DNA of 28,128 nt from JAABRU01 sp050180235 (GTDB lineage: Bacteria; Desulfobacterota; Desulfobacteria; Desulfobacterales; Desulfococcaceae): NCBI GenBank assembly GCA_050180235.1, contig JBFXEJ010000088.1, positions 1 to 28,128 of the forward strand, in the 5' to 3' direction. The notes beneath the pieces are model-generated. The model was not told where the DNA came from. It worked only from the letters and a program-made list of their open reading frames with translations, and made no database searches. Positions 1-7,797 of this stretch are shown here, piece after piece. The position numbers and the translations under genes were made by a program. Position 1 is the stretch's first letter. The number at the start of each line of letters is the position of its first letter.

Positions 1-113
1 TTGACCAGATAAAATCAGTTGATTACAGAGCAAGAATGATTCAGTTTATGGAAAAAGCTCCGCCGATGGTGATTAGAGAGGTGATGTCCATACTTGAAGC
101 TGTGATTGCCTGA
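1..113 (+). CDS. MazF/PemK-family toxin, 3' end only (partial at window edge)
   Basis: The reading frame from base 3 to the TGA at 111-113 encodes the last 36 residues of a MazF/PemK-like endoribonuclease toxin, including DQIKSVDYRARM and the C-terminal helix EVMSILEAVIA. Bases 1-113 match 1068-1180, the end of the complete mazF-like gene downstream, so this is the tail of a second, nearly identical toxin whose 5' part lies outside the window. The spacer that follows is also duplicated. Known of the family: MazF cleaves mRNA and is neutralised by a MazE antitoxin. Whether the missing part is intact cannot be seen. Confidence 0.85.
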   Translation, partial: DQIKSVDYRARMIQFMEKAPPMVIREVMSILEAVIA

Positions 114-595
114 TTGCTGTCTGATTACTCTGATTAAAAAATGTCTGAACCGCAGATTCACACAGATTATACGGATTCCGCTGATGATGCAGTGCAGAAA
201 TCAGCGGAATCAGAAAAATCAGATGAATCAGCGGTTCAGACAACGGAGAAATAACTGTCTGAACCGCTGATGAAAGGATTCCGCAGCAGGTAGGGCGGGC
301 AAAAGCGGAGCGTTGCCCACCAACCCATTGAAACAAAATGAAATGGTGGGCACTGACGTGCCCACCCTACTCGGCTGTGATTATTCTGATTAAAAACTGT
401 CTGAACCGCAGATTTCCGCTGATGAAAGGATTCCTCAGAAATGCGGGCATAAAAAAACTGCGGAATCCGCAAATCTGCTGTCAATCTGCGGTTCAGATGA
501 TATAATTCTTAAACAACTGCCTGCAATGAATTCGGTCATGCTTGCCGAAACTGCAAGGTGCATGTGAATCTGAAAATTTCTGTGAGAGGTGCATT
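114..595. repeat. Non-coding spacer repeat S1 of the TA cluster
   Basis: No convincing gene. The stretch consists of short motifs built on TGAACCGCAGATT and GATTCCGCTGAT plus a palindromic block at 290-370 (GTAGGGCGGGC ... GCCCACCCTAC) with two internal hairpins. Nearly the same sequence follows the complete mazF-like gene (1181-1566), and a shorter version follows the broken vapC. The last bases before the antitoxin RBS (CTGAAAATTTCTG) are also shared with the spacer before vapB. Similarity therefore runs from toxin end to antitoxin start, as expected if TA modules were duplicated or swapped between shared flanks. Confidence 0.8.
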
Positions 596-844
596 ATGAT
601 TGCAACAGTACAGCAATGGGGCAGCAGACGGGGAATTGCTTTTCCGGACGACATTCTCAGAAGCCTCAGTCTCAAAACAGGTGACAGGGTTGAAGTGAAC
701 ATCATCAATGAAAAAATTGTGATCCGGCCTGTCAGCATAACATACCAGAAATACAGCATACTGGAACTGGTCAGCAGAATGCCGGAAGATTATCATGCCG
801 AAGAAACAGACTGGGGCATTCCGGTGGGAAAAGAGGTATGGTAA
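596..844 (+). CDS. MazE-like antitoxin (AbrB/SpoVT fold)
   Basis: An 82-residue protein starting MIATVQQWGSRRGIAFP, the classic swapped-hairpin AbrB/MazE opening, followed by ILRSLSLKTGDRVEVNI and IVIRP. The acidic C-terminal tail (MPEDYHAEETDWG) fits a toxin-binding extension. I chose ATG 596 rather than the longer upstream ATG because it follows a GAGAGGT ribosome-binding site and begins exactly at the conserved fold. The stop codon (842-844) directly abuts the ATG of the MazF-like toxin, so the two are co-transcribed and probably translationally coupled. Family role: DNA-binding antitoxin that represses its operon and neutralises the toxin. The MazE assignment follows from fold and partner. 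Confidence 0.88.
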   Translation: MIATVQQWGSRRGIAFPDDILRSLSLKTGDRVEVNIINEKIVIRPVSITYQKYSILELVSRMPEDYHAEETDWGIPVGKEVW

Positions 845-1180
845 ATGTCAAAATACATACCGGACAAGGGAGATTTTGTCATTCTCACTTTTGATCCGCA
901 GGCAGGACATGAACAGGCGGGCAGAAGACCTGCCATTGTCATCAGCAATAAACTGTTCAATCAGCATACCGGACTTGCGCTGGTCTGCCCCATAACCAAT
1001 ACGGATCGGGGTATTCCCTTTCATGTCTGTATTCCGGAAGATGCAGGTATTACAGGGCTTGTTATGGTTGACCAGATAAAATCAGTTGATTACAGAGCAA
1101 GAATGATTCAGTTTATGGAAAAAGCTCCGCCGATGGTGATTAGAGAGGTGATGTCCATACTTGAAGCTGTGATTGCCTGA
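845..1180 (+). CDS. MazF/PemK-family endoribonuclease toxin
   Basis: A full-length 111-residue protein with the MazF order of motifs: PDKGDFVILTFDPQAGHEQAGRRPAIVIS (beta-barrel start with the RRPAIV segment), CPITNTDRGIPFHV and a central GLVMVDQIKSVD strand, ending in a helix. These are hallmarks of ChpB/PemK/MazF enzymes, which cut mRNA in a sequence-dependent way. It directly follows its antitoxin without a gap. The final 113 bases are matched by the first 113 bases of the window, showing a tandem copy of the same toxin. It appears intact and is likely the functional TA pair of this cluster. Confidence 0.93.
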   Translation: MSKYIPDKGDFVILTFDPQAGHEQAGRRPAIVISNKLFNQHTGLALVCPITNTDRGIPFHVCIPEDAGITGLVMVDQIKSVDYRARMIQFMEKAPPMVIREVMSILEAVIA

Positions 1181-1566
1181 TTGCTGTCTGATTATTCTGA
1201 TTAAAAACTGTCTGAACAGCAGATTCACGCAGGTTATACGGATTCCGCTGATAATGCAGTGCAGAACTCAGCGGAATCAGACAAATCAGATGAATCAGCG
1301 GTTCAGACAACGGAGAAATAACTGTCTGAACCGCTGATGAAAGGATTCCGCAGCAGGTAGGGTGGGCAAAAGCGGAGCGTTGCCCACCAACCCCTTGAAA
1401 CAAAATAAAAAGGTGGGCACTGACGTGCCCACCCTACTCGGCTGTGATTATTCTGATTAAAAATTGTCTGAACCGCAGATTTCCGCAGATGAAAAGATTC
1501 CGCAGAAATGAGAGCATAAAAATCTGCTGTTCAGACTGAAAATTTCTGACCATAGGGAGAAAAGTT
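1181..1566. repeat. Non-coding spacer repeat S2 of the TA cluster
   Basis: Near-copy of the spacer at 114-595, somewhat shorter at its 3' end. It carries the same TGAACCGCAGATT motifs and the palindromic GTAGGGTGGGC...GCCCACCCTAC block at 1357-1436. It connects the mazF-like gene to vapB. No coding potential seen. Confidence 0.8.
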
Positions 1567-1809
1567 ATGCAGATCACTTTGAACATTGATGACAATCTGT
1601 TTGGAAAAGCATCTCAAATCACAGGAATTATGGAATATTCAGATTTAATCCATGAGGGACTCAAATCTCTGATAATGTCCCAAAGCGGGAAAAAACCATC
1701 TTCGCCCCGTCCCATCGGACTTGCCAAAAACAGATTTCAGGTTCCGCCTGAATTTTTTGATGAACTGCCTGAAGAAATGCTCAATGCTTTTGAAGGGAAA
1801 GACTCATGA
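1567..1809 (+). CDS. VapB-type antitoxin of a PIN toxin
   Basis: An 80-residue protein. The N-terminus MQITLNIDDNLFGKASQITG is a ribbon-helix-helix DNA-binding start as in VapB antitoxins. The C-terminus (IGLAKNRFQVPPEFFDELPEEMLNAFEG) is the typical toxin-clasping tail seen with PIN-domain toxins of the VapC type. An AGGGAGAAAAGTT ribosome-binding region precedes ATG 1567. The stop overlaps the vapC start (ATGA, 1806-1809), the usual coupled TA arrangement. The partner toxin is disrupted by an insertion, so this antitoxin is probably orphaned in effect. Confidence 0.88.
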   Translation: MQITLNIDDNLFGKASQITGIMEYSDLIHEGLKSLIMSQSGKKPSSPRPIGLAKNRFQVPPEFFDELPEEMLNAFEGKDS

Positions 1810-2265
1810 AAATTCTTCCTGATACCTGCACATTTTTATGGATTGCCTCGGATTCACCGGAACTCAGCAGAAATGCAAAAGAAATATTCCGATCCCCTGA
1901 AAACAGCGTTTACCTGAGTTCCGTATCTGTTTGGGAAATTGCAGTCAAATATGCAATGGGCAAACTGCCTCTGCCTGAAAAGCCGTCGGTATTTGTGCCT
2001 GAACAGAGAGAACTGCATTAGACCACTTGCAAAAGTCAATTTTAATCCAATAAAATCAAAGGTGCAACTCCCAGTTTTGCAAGAGGTCTATTATATCGAA
2101 AGCCTGCCGCTGTATGAACGGGCATCCTTCCGGCTGAACGATCTGCCGCAGATCCATCGGGATCCCTTTGACCGGATGCTGATATGTCAGGCAATTGAAA
2201 ATGATTTGATATTTCTGACCTCTGATCCTTTAATCAGACAATATCCTGTAAAAACAGTGTGGTAA
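1806..2265 (+). pseudogene. vapC PIN-domain toxin, interrupted by a small palindromic insertion
   Basis: Two pieces of one PIN-domain ribonuclease can be read. 1806-2021 encodes residues 1-71 (MKILPDTCTFLWIA, with Asp6, and VSVWEIAVKYAMGKL with Glu44), ending at a TAG supplied by the insert. From 2092 to 2265 a different frame resumes with YIESLPLYERASFRLNDLP and RDPFDRMLICQA...FLTSDPLI, which carry the remaining acidic residues. Removing about 73 bases (the element 2021-2090 and one TTA) restores an uninterrupted toxin of about 128 residues. The open frame starting at 1939 is only the second half read from an internal ATG. All four catalytic acidic positions survive, so the break is probably recent. 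Confidence 0.9.
2019..2090. mobile_element. Short palindromic MITE-like insertion in vapC
   Basis: Ends TAGACCACTTGCAAAA (2019-2034) and TTTTGCAAGAGGTCTA (2075-2090) are inverted repeats of 16 bp with one mismatch. TTA occurs immediately on both sides (2018-2020 and 2091-2093), consistent with a 3-bp target duplication around a 70-bp core. Alternatively the element is 72 bp with symmetric ends and a 1-bp duplication. It has no coding capacity. The insertion shifts the frame of vapC and introduces a stop. Confidence 0.8.
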
Positions 2266-2702
2266 TGGAGACAGAAAAATACGGAGTAAATAAGCGTCCA
2301 TGTATTTCCGAATCTGATTATTCTGATCAAAAACTGTCTGATACCAAATCGCTTTCAAAGTTCGGGGAATGCCTCTTTTTTTAACCACGAAAAACACGAA
2401 AAGTACGAAAAAACAGCATTTGGCATGCCCATGTTTTGAAAGCGGATTGGTATGAACCGCAGATTCACACAGATTATAAGGATTCCGCTTATAATGCAGT
2501 ACAGAAATCAGCGGATTTTGTGGTTTACCCCTCCAGAATCAAACCTGACTCTGCGGATGCAGTTTTTGCCAGAAATCCGCACATCGGAAAACCTTTCACA
2601 ATATTTTTTGACTCTCTGCCTGAACATCTGGTATAATGGAAAACGGATTTTCGGAAAATCTTTGTTTATGCTGAAAAATATCTGTGCAGGAAAGGACATA
2701 CC
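2266..2702. repeat. Spacer repeat S3, split by another small element
   Basis: After vapC the TA spacer recurs as a third, shorter copy: TCTGATTATTCTGATCAAAAACTGTCTGA up to 2341, and TGAACCGCAGATTCACACAG... from 2453 to about 2516. Between the halves lies a 111-bp element. The remainder (about 2517-2702) holds no recognisable gene before the ribosome-binding site of the next CDS. Confidence 0.75.
2342..2452. mobile_element. MITE-like element, TACCAA...TTGGTA family, copy 1
   Basis: Ends TACCAAATCGCTTTCAAA and TTTGAAAGCGGATTGGTA form an imperfect inverted repeat. TGA flanks it on both sides (2339-2341 and 2453-2455). Deleting the element plus one TGA gives GTCTGAACCGCAG, exactly the uninterrupted spacer sequence at about 119 and 1187, so the insertion and its 3-bp target duplication are directly demonstrated within the window. 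Confidence 0.85.
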
Positions 2703-3104
2703 ATGATTTTTATCGGACATTTTTTTCATCTGACCACCTGGCAGGGGAAAGCAGAGGAAGACCCGCGCCACGGAGAATTCCATATGCTGGCCGGGGCAGA
2801 GGATCAGCAGACCGCTCTGGATCTGTTCAGAAAACGGATACAGCGTTTCAGAAAAAACAGAAGCCTTTTTGAGGGGCACTGCCGGATTTATCTGACAAAA
2901 CTGCTGGAATTCGACCGGATTCCGGAAGGAGAGGCTTTGCTGTTCCATTTCACATCCCAGGCAGGCGAGCCATTTATGCCTTTTATTGACTGCACTGTTC
3001 CCACGGATGAGAGCGATCACGGCACGATTATGCAATGGAATGACAGTGTGCCGGAAACTGAAGGATGGAAGGGAGAACTGTTTCTGGAATTTTCAGAGAA
3101 ATAA
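2703..3104 (+). CDS. Conserved-looking hypothetical protein
   Basis: A 133-residue soluble protein opening MIFIGHFFHLTTWQGKAEED, with a middle section resembling a per-residue accounting or helical domain (AEDQQTALDLFRKRIQRFRKNR) and a beta-rich C-terminus (GEALLFHFTSQAGEPFMPFIDCTVP). AGGAAAGGACATACC immediately upstream is a good ribosome-binding region, the frame uses codons like its neighbours, and a strong hairpin terminator follows. These support a real single-gene unit. No signal peptide, membrane segment or known family is recognised, and I assign no function. Confidence 0.72.
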   Translation: MIFIGHFFHLTTWQGKAEEDPRHGEFHMLAGAEDQQTALDLFRKRIQRFRKNRSLFEGHCRIYLTKLLEFDRIPEGEALLFHFTSQAGEPFMPFIDCTVPTDESDHGTIMQWNDSVPETEGWKGELFLEFSEK

Positions 3105-3132
3105 GTAGACAAACAAAAATTTTCGTGTATTC

Positions 3133-3167
3133 AAAAAACCGGATTTTTTTCAAAAAATCCGGTTTTT
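3133..3167. terminator. Intrinsic terminator after the 2703-3104 gene
   Basis: Stem AAAACCGGATTTTTT / AAAAAATCCGGTTTT with a two-to-four base loop and T-rich on both sides, 29 bases after the stop codon. It could act in both directions. The same CCGGATTTTT/AAAATCCGG stem occurs at 16996 and 19868. Confidence 0.8.
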
Positions 3168-3314
3168 CTGAAAATTTTATACCCGGAAATTTATGGAACA
3201 TTACTTAACTGCGGATGGGGCAGGGATTGGGGATTGGGATTCATGATTATTTATATTCCTTCTCCCTAACCACTGATCCCTGAACCAAAAAACATAAAAA
3301 GGACATATTTAAAG

Positions 3315-4997
3315 ATGAGCAACGAGGTAAACAAGATCATTTTTTCCATGATGAAGGTCAGCAAGTTTCATGACAAACGGCCTATCATCAAGGACATTTC
3401 GCTTTCCTATTTTTACGGGGCAAAAATCGGGGTTCTGGGTCTTAACGGGTCCGGAAAAAGCACTCTGCTGCGGATTATGGCCGGTGTGGAAAAGGAATTC
3501 AACGGAGATATTGTTTTTTCTCCGGGCTACACTGTGGGCTGGCTGTCGCAGGAACCTCTTGTGGATGTGAACAAAACCGTGCGTGCCGTGGTGGAGGAGG
3601 GTGTGCAGGAAACCGTTGATCTGATGAATGAATTCAACCAGATTAACGAAAAGTTCGCAGAACCAATGTCTGATGATGAAATGGACAAACTCATTCAGCG
3701 TCAGGGCAAAGTGCAGGAGAAGCTGGATGCTCTCAATGCCTGGGATCTGGACGCGCGGCTGGAAATGGCTATGGACGCGCTGCGCTGTCCCCCCGGAGAC
3801 ACACCGGTCAATATTCTGTCCGGCGGTGAACGGCGCCGGGTGGCTCTGTGCCGTCTGCTGCTGCAGAATCCGGATATTCTGCTTCTGGATGAACCCACCA
3901 ACCATCTGGACGCGGAATCTGTGGCCTGGCTGGAGCATCATCTTCACAGTTATGAAGGCACAGTTATTGCTGTGACCCATGACCGCTATTTTCTTGACAA
4001 TGTGGCCGGATGGATTCTGGAACTGGATCGGGGGCATGGCATTCCCTGGAAAGGCAATTATTCCTCATGGCTGGAGCAGAAGCAGAACCGTCTGCAGAAT
4101 GAGGAAAAACAGGAAAGCCAGCGTCAGAAAACCCTGCAGAAGGAACTGGAATGGATACGAATGTCACCGAAAGGACGCCGGGCCAAGGCCAAATCCCGCA
4201 TCAGCGCGTATGAAAACCTGCTGAAACAGGAGACGGAAAAGGTCATCAAAGATTTGGAAATCTATATTCCGCCGGGGCCGCGGCTTGGCGGAGAAGTTAT
4301 CCGGTGCGAAAAAATATCCAAATCCTACGGAAACCGGCTGCTGGTGGAAGATATGACCTTTACCCTGCCTCCGGGCGGCATTGTGGGCGTGATCGGCCCC
4401 AACGGTGCAGGCAAGACCACGCTGTTTCGGATGATAACAGGTCAGGAAAAACCGGATACAGGGAATATCACCATCGGAGAAACCGTGCAACTGGCCTATG
4501 TGGATCAGAACAGGAATCTTGATCCTGATAAAAATATCTGGCAGTGCATTTCTGACGGTCAGGACAGCATACGTCTGGGAGACCGGGAAGTCAATTCCAG
4601 GGCATATGTGGCACGTTTCAATTTTTCCGGCACGGATCAGCAGAAAAAAGTGGGCATCCTTTCCGGCGGGGAGCGCAACCGGGTTCATCTGGCCCGGATG
4701 CTCAAGGAAGGCGCGAATGTTCTGCTGCTGGACGAACCCACCAATGATCTGGATGTGAACACCATGCGCGCGCTGGAAGAGGCTTTGGAAAATTTCGGGG
4801 GCTGTGCGGTGGTCATCAGCCATGACAGATGGTTTCTGGATCGTATCGCGACCCATATTCTGGCTTTTGAGGGCGACAGCAAAGTGACCTGGTTTGAGGG
4901 AAATTATTCAGATTATGAGGAGGATCGCCACAGACGGCTGGGCGCGGATGCAGATATTCCCAAAAGAATCAAGTACCGGCAACTGACCCGATCCTGA
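3315..4997 (+). CDS. ettA: ABC-F protein EttA, energy-dependent translational throttle
   Basis: A 560-residue soluble ATPase with two ABC domains and no membrane segments. Domain 1 has Walker A GLNGSGKST (42-50), signature LSGGERRRVAL (from 168) and Walker B LLLDEPTNHLD (189-199). Domain 2 has Walker A GPNGAGKTT (361-369), signature LSGGERNRVHL (from 449) and LLLDEPTNDLD (470-480). The insert at about 90-140 corresponds to the arm, and the basic linker at about 245-320 (ELEWIRMSPKGRRAKAKSRI) is characteristic of EttA, which senses cellular energy at the ribosomal E site and gates the first peptide bond. Length matches the family (about 555). The start is the first ATG in frame, preceded by AAAAAGGAC. 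It is monocistronic and convergent with the next gene. Confidence 0.96.
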   Translation: MSNEVNKIIFSMMKVSKFHDKRPIIKDISLSYFYGAKIGVLGLNGSGKSTLLRIMAGVEKEFNGDIVFSPGYTVGWLSQEPLVDVNKTVRAVVEEGVQETVDLMNEFNQINEKFAEPMSDDEMDKLIQRQGKVQEKLDALNAWDLDARLEMAMDALRCPPGDTPVNILSGGERRRVALCRLLLQNPDILLLDEPTNHLDAESVAWLEHHLHSYEGTVIAVTHDRYFLDNVAGWILELDRGHGIPWKGNYSSWLEQKQNRLQNEEKQESQRQKTLQKELEWIRMSPKGRRAKAKSRISAYENLLKQETEKVIKDLEIYIPPGPRLGGEVIRCEKISKSYGNRLLVEDMTFTLPPGGIVGVIGPNGAGKTTLFRMITGQEKPDTGNITIGETVQLAYVDQNRNLDPDKNIWQCISDGQDSIRLGDREVNSRAYVARFNFSGTDQQKKVGILSGGERNRVHLARMLKEGANVLLLDEPTNDLDVNTMRALEEALENFGGCAVVISHDRWFLDRIATHILAFEGDSKVTWFEGNYSDYEEDRHRRLGADADIPKRIKYRQLTRS

Positions 4998-5025
4998 GCA
5001 TAATTTCTCCCGGCATTTTATGTTT

Positions 5026-5055
5026 GCCGTTCCCGCTGTTATCCGCGGGAACGGC
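5026..5055. terminator. GC-rich hairpin downstream of ettA
   Basis: Perfect 11-bp stem GCCGTTCCCGC / GCGGGAACGGC with an 8-base loop, 28 bases after the ettA stop. There is no U-tract after it, so it may stabilise the mRNA 3' end rather than terminate by itself. Confidence 0.5.
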
Positions 5056-5061
5056 TGCCCC

Positions 5062-5162
5062 GGTGATTTCCGGAAAAGAATATACCGCCAAAGTATCAAA
5101 AGCTTCCGGCTTTTGCCCTGTGCCTGTGAACTGAACCGGGATATTTATTTTCAGAAATCACC
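5062..5162. mobile_element. MITE-like element, 101-bp GGTGATTTCC...GAAATCACC family, copy 1
   Basis: 101 bp almost identical to 13220-13320, with ends GGTGATTTC and GAAATCACC in inverted orientation and an internal palindrome AAAGCTTCCGGCTTTT. No clear target duplication (CCC on the left, TTA on the right). The terminal 9 bp are the same as those of the 135-136 bp family at 7822, 9610 and 16051, suggesting mobilisation by the same transposase. It sits between the convergent ends of ettA and the 763-residue gene. Confidence 0.8.
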
Positions 5163-5195
5163 TTAAAATTGCAGGAACATGAAAATTCTGTTCTG

Positions 5196-7487
5196 TCATT
5201 TCAAAGCTGATGAGACACCGGGATTTCTGTTTTCAATATTTTTTCGCGCAGTTTCCACCCACTGCATCAGTCTCCGGATTTTGCTGATACAGCGGGAATC
5301 CATGGGAATTGCCAGAAACCGTCCCTCTTCCTGCCTAAGATGCAGCAGAAGGCGGATATCCCGTTTTTCTCCGATGCGATCCAGCCCCCGGATCACAACG
5401 GTAAGATGCTGTATGACCGATTCCATCCGATTCCGGATTTCCATTGACAGATATATATCCGCCTGCGGATCTCCATAACGGCTGACCGCATTCCGCAAGA
5501 CCCTGCACGCGGTTTCTCCTCCCGTGAGAATCAGGAAAATATGCAGTTCCCTTTCCATTGCAAGAAGAAAACGGATGGACATTTTTTTTTCCTCTGCCTC
5601 ATCTGATGCTGCCGCTGTCATCAGTTCCCGGTTAATGCTTCTGATCTTGCAGAAAATATCCTCCTGCCGGGCAGATACGATTTCCCCTGCCGCGCGGATC
5701 GCTTCCGGATTCAGACCGTTTTTGGCCTGCAGAATCTCCTCCGGTGTCATTTCAATGTCTGAATTCAGTTCCTTGTAATATTCCCGAATCAGCAGGTTTG
5801 CGAGCATCAGTGCATTCCGGTCGGAAAAACTGACAGTATCAGCTTTGTCCAGCACATCGGCCAGCAGCATTCTCAGAGCGTGCTCCGGCTGGTGCATCCG
5901 CGCAATCAGCATTTGCATGGAATTGAGAAAGGCCACCCGGTCGTTGCGGGACGGAGTTTCTTTGAGATAATGCCACAGAAATCTGAAAATCTTTTTTTCA
6001 TACCGGGCAAAGGCCGGAATATGACTTTCAAAAACTGACCGGAGAAAATGCCCGTCTTTGCTGAAACAGCTTCTGAGCAGCTCAATGACAGATTTCACAT
6101 CAGTGGCAGATATGCTGAAATCACGGGCCAGCGCCTCATAATCCTGCATATCAAAGTCAATGCCTTTGCCGATAATATTTTTCACCTTCCGGTTCGCTAT
6201 GGAGCGCCCTTTGTAAAAAGTAAGAATCTGCCGCAGTTTTGCATTGATGTTTTCCACTGCCACAGGCTCGGAGTGGGCGGAACGTATTTTTAGTATGTTT
6301 TTCTGAATGATAATGTCGTCAAAAACCTCATCCCGGAGTTCCTCAAAGCGCTCACTGATACTGTGAAGAACCTCGCCCTCAATCTCAGTCTGTCCGGTCT
6401 GCTTCTCCACCTCACCCAGAAAATCCGTTGCAGCCTGAAGCCGCTTTCCCAGATGACCCGCGCTGATTTCTTTATAGTCATTGCCATAAACCGTCTGAAT
6501 CAACTGTACAGCATTCTGCGGAGCGGATTTGAACAGATCTGCGGCTGTCCGGGAAACCCTTGCCTGCTCCGGACGTATGATGATCTGCCTGTCATCAAGG
6601 CAGAGCCATTTGAGATTGTTCACCTCAACCGGCGGTATAATGAGTCTGTCTTTGAGATTTCCGGCATTGATGATAGCCTCATATGCACTGATATAGGGAT
6701 TGGCTTTTCCTGATTCCTCCGCTGCTTTGATCCAGGAACCGCTTTTGTGCACCAGCATCTGCATGTTCCGGGGGGGAATGCTGTTTATCCCGGCCAGCAG
6801 GGTCAGATTGAAATCTCCGGCGCCTTTTTCGTCACAGATCACCGGCAGCAGGGTTTTCTGCCCTTTTTTGTCAAGCACAATGGGTGAACTGGTCTGCAGA
6901 GCCCGGTTGAAGCGGGAGATGATATTCAGACAGTCCCTGAGATGCTCTGACTGTTCCGGCGAAAAGCCTTCACTGTTTTGGGGAATTTTTACACAGAGAT
7001 TGCTGATGCCATGCTCAGAAAGGGTCTGAAATGCCTTTCCCAGACGCGCAGGCAAATGGGATTTGTCGGTTCCCAGCCGGCTTTTGAGAACAGCCGCGGC
7101 CGCTGCATCCGCAGTAAGCCGGCCAAAAGCGATTACATAATCATGCTCGGCACTCACAGCGGTTCCTGTTGGATATCCCCGGTAACGGATGATAATTTTT
7201 CTGTCATGTCCGGGATTTGCTGCCAGTTTTTCCAGCATGCGCAGAATATCCCCGAAGCAGTCTTTGCGGTTTTTGATTCCTTCGGAAAAGCGGTTATCCA
7301 GAAAATATGAACTGATGAAATGCGCGGTTTCCATCATATCCAGACGCAGCGCGTCTGACTCTTTGTCCTCTGAAAGAAGTTTTTCATTCACAGTTCCCTG
7401 ATATTCCGTATGGATACCATCCAGTTGCTCATACAGACTCAGAGCGTTTTCATCCAGTATTATCTGATTGGCGGATACAGCAGGCAT
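5196..7487 (-). CDS. Large uncharacterised soluble protein (763 aa)
   Basis: A 763-residue frame starting MPAVSANQIILDENALSLYEQLDG behind a GAGAGGG ribosome-binding site (7491-7500 on the complement). It has no signal peptide, no membrane span and no motif that I recognise. The sequence is leucine, arginine and glutamate rich and looks mostly helical. A beta-rich middle part (about 195-310: SPIVLDKKGQKTLLPVICDEKGAGDF..., RLIIPPVEVNNLKWLCLDDR) is followed by a helical C-terminal half (about 340-750) reminiscent of a repeat or scaffold fold. It is monocistronic, convergent with ettA and divergent from the repeat array. Codon and base usage match the core genes, so it is probably resident rather than newly acquired. 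No function is proposed. Confidence 0.85.
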   Translation of the reverse strand: MPAVSANQIILDENALSLYEQLDGIHTEYQGTVNEKLLSEDKESDALRLDMMETAHFISSYFLDNRFSEGIKNRKDCFGDILRMLEKLAANPGHDRKIIIRYRGYPTGTAVSAEHDYVIAFGRLTADAAAAAVLKSRLGTDKSHLPARLGKAFQTLSEHGISNLCVKIPQNSEGFSPEQSEHLRDCLNIISRFNRALQTSSPIVLDKKGQKTLLPVICDEKGAGDFNLTLLAGINSIPPRNMQMLVHKSGSWIKAAEESGKANPYISAYEAIINAGNLKDRLIIPPVEVNNLKWLCLDDRQIIIRPEQARVSRTAADLFKSAPQNAVQLIQTVYGNDYKEISAGHLGKRLQAATDFLGEVEKQTGQTEIEGEVLHSISERFEELRDEVFDDIIIQKNILKIRSAHSEPVAVENINAKLRQILTFYKGRSIANRKVKNIIGKGIDFDMQDYEALARDFSISATDVKSVIELLRSCFSKDGHFLRSVFESHIPAFARYEKKIFRFLWHYLKETPSRNDRVAFLNSMQMLIARMHQPEHALRMLLADVLDKADTVSFSDRNALMLANLLIREYYKELNSDIEMTPEEILQAKNGLNPEAIRAAGEIVSARQEDIFCKIRSINRELMTAAASDEAEEKKMSIRFLLAMERELHIFLILTGGETACRVLRNAVSRYGDPQADIYLSMEIRNRMESVIQHLTVVIRGLDRIGEKRDIRLLLHLRQEEGRFLAIPMDSRCISKIRRLMQWVETARKNIENRNPGVSSALK

Positions 7488-7625
7488 GGTTCCCTCTCTG
7501 ATTTTGAATTTATTATATTTTTCTGATCGGAATATCCGAATCAGTTATATTATTGTTCAGAAAGGGACAGAAAACAATGGGGTGAAAAAGGTAAAGACAG
7601 GGGAGGAATTTCCTGATTCAGTTGG

Positions 7626-7765
7626 CAGTGAACAGTTATCAGTTATCAGTGAACAGTTACCAGTTACCAGTTACCAGTTATCAGGTATCAGGTATCAAGT
7701 ATCAAGTATCAGTTATCAGTTATCAGTTATCAGGTATCAGTTATCAGTTATCAGTGAACAGTTAT
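7626..7765. repeat. Heptanucleotide tandem array, 20 units
   Basis: Twenty consecutive 7-bp units in perfect register: consensus CAGTTAT with variants CAGTGAA, CAGTTAC, CAGGTAT and CAAGTAT. The complementary orientation (ATAACTG, TTCACTG, ATACCTG) occupies 7798-7820 and 7957-8003, so the two sides could form one large hairpin. The second arm is split by an inserted element. Heptameric short tandem repeats of this type are known from filamentous cyanobacterial genomes. An open frame across it is an artefact of the repeat. Confidence 0.92.
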
Positions 7766-7797
7766 CATGGTTCAGGTGTCAGGTGTTCGATATTTGC

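Noticed and set aside
1939..2265. Separate 108-residue protein
   Set aside because: The C-terminal half is the second part of the interrupted vapC; the N-terminal part is out-of-frame vapC and insert sequence.
3309..4037. Long antisense open frames over ettA, the flavoprotein, heptosyltransferase, citrate synthase and hypD
   Set aside because: They lie opposite well-supported conserved genes, lack ribosome-binding sites and encode His/Gln/Phe-rich sequences typical of shadow frames.
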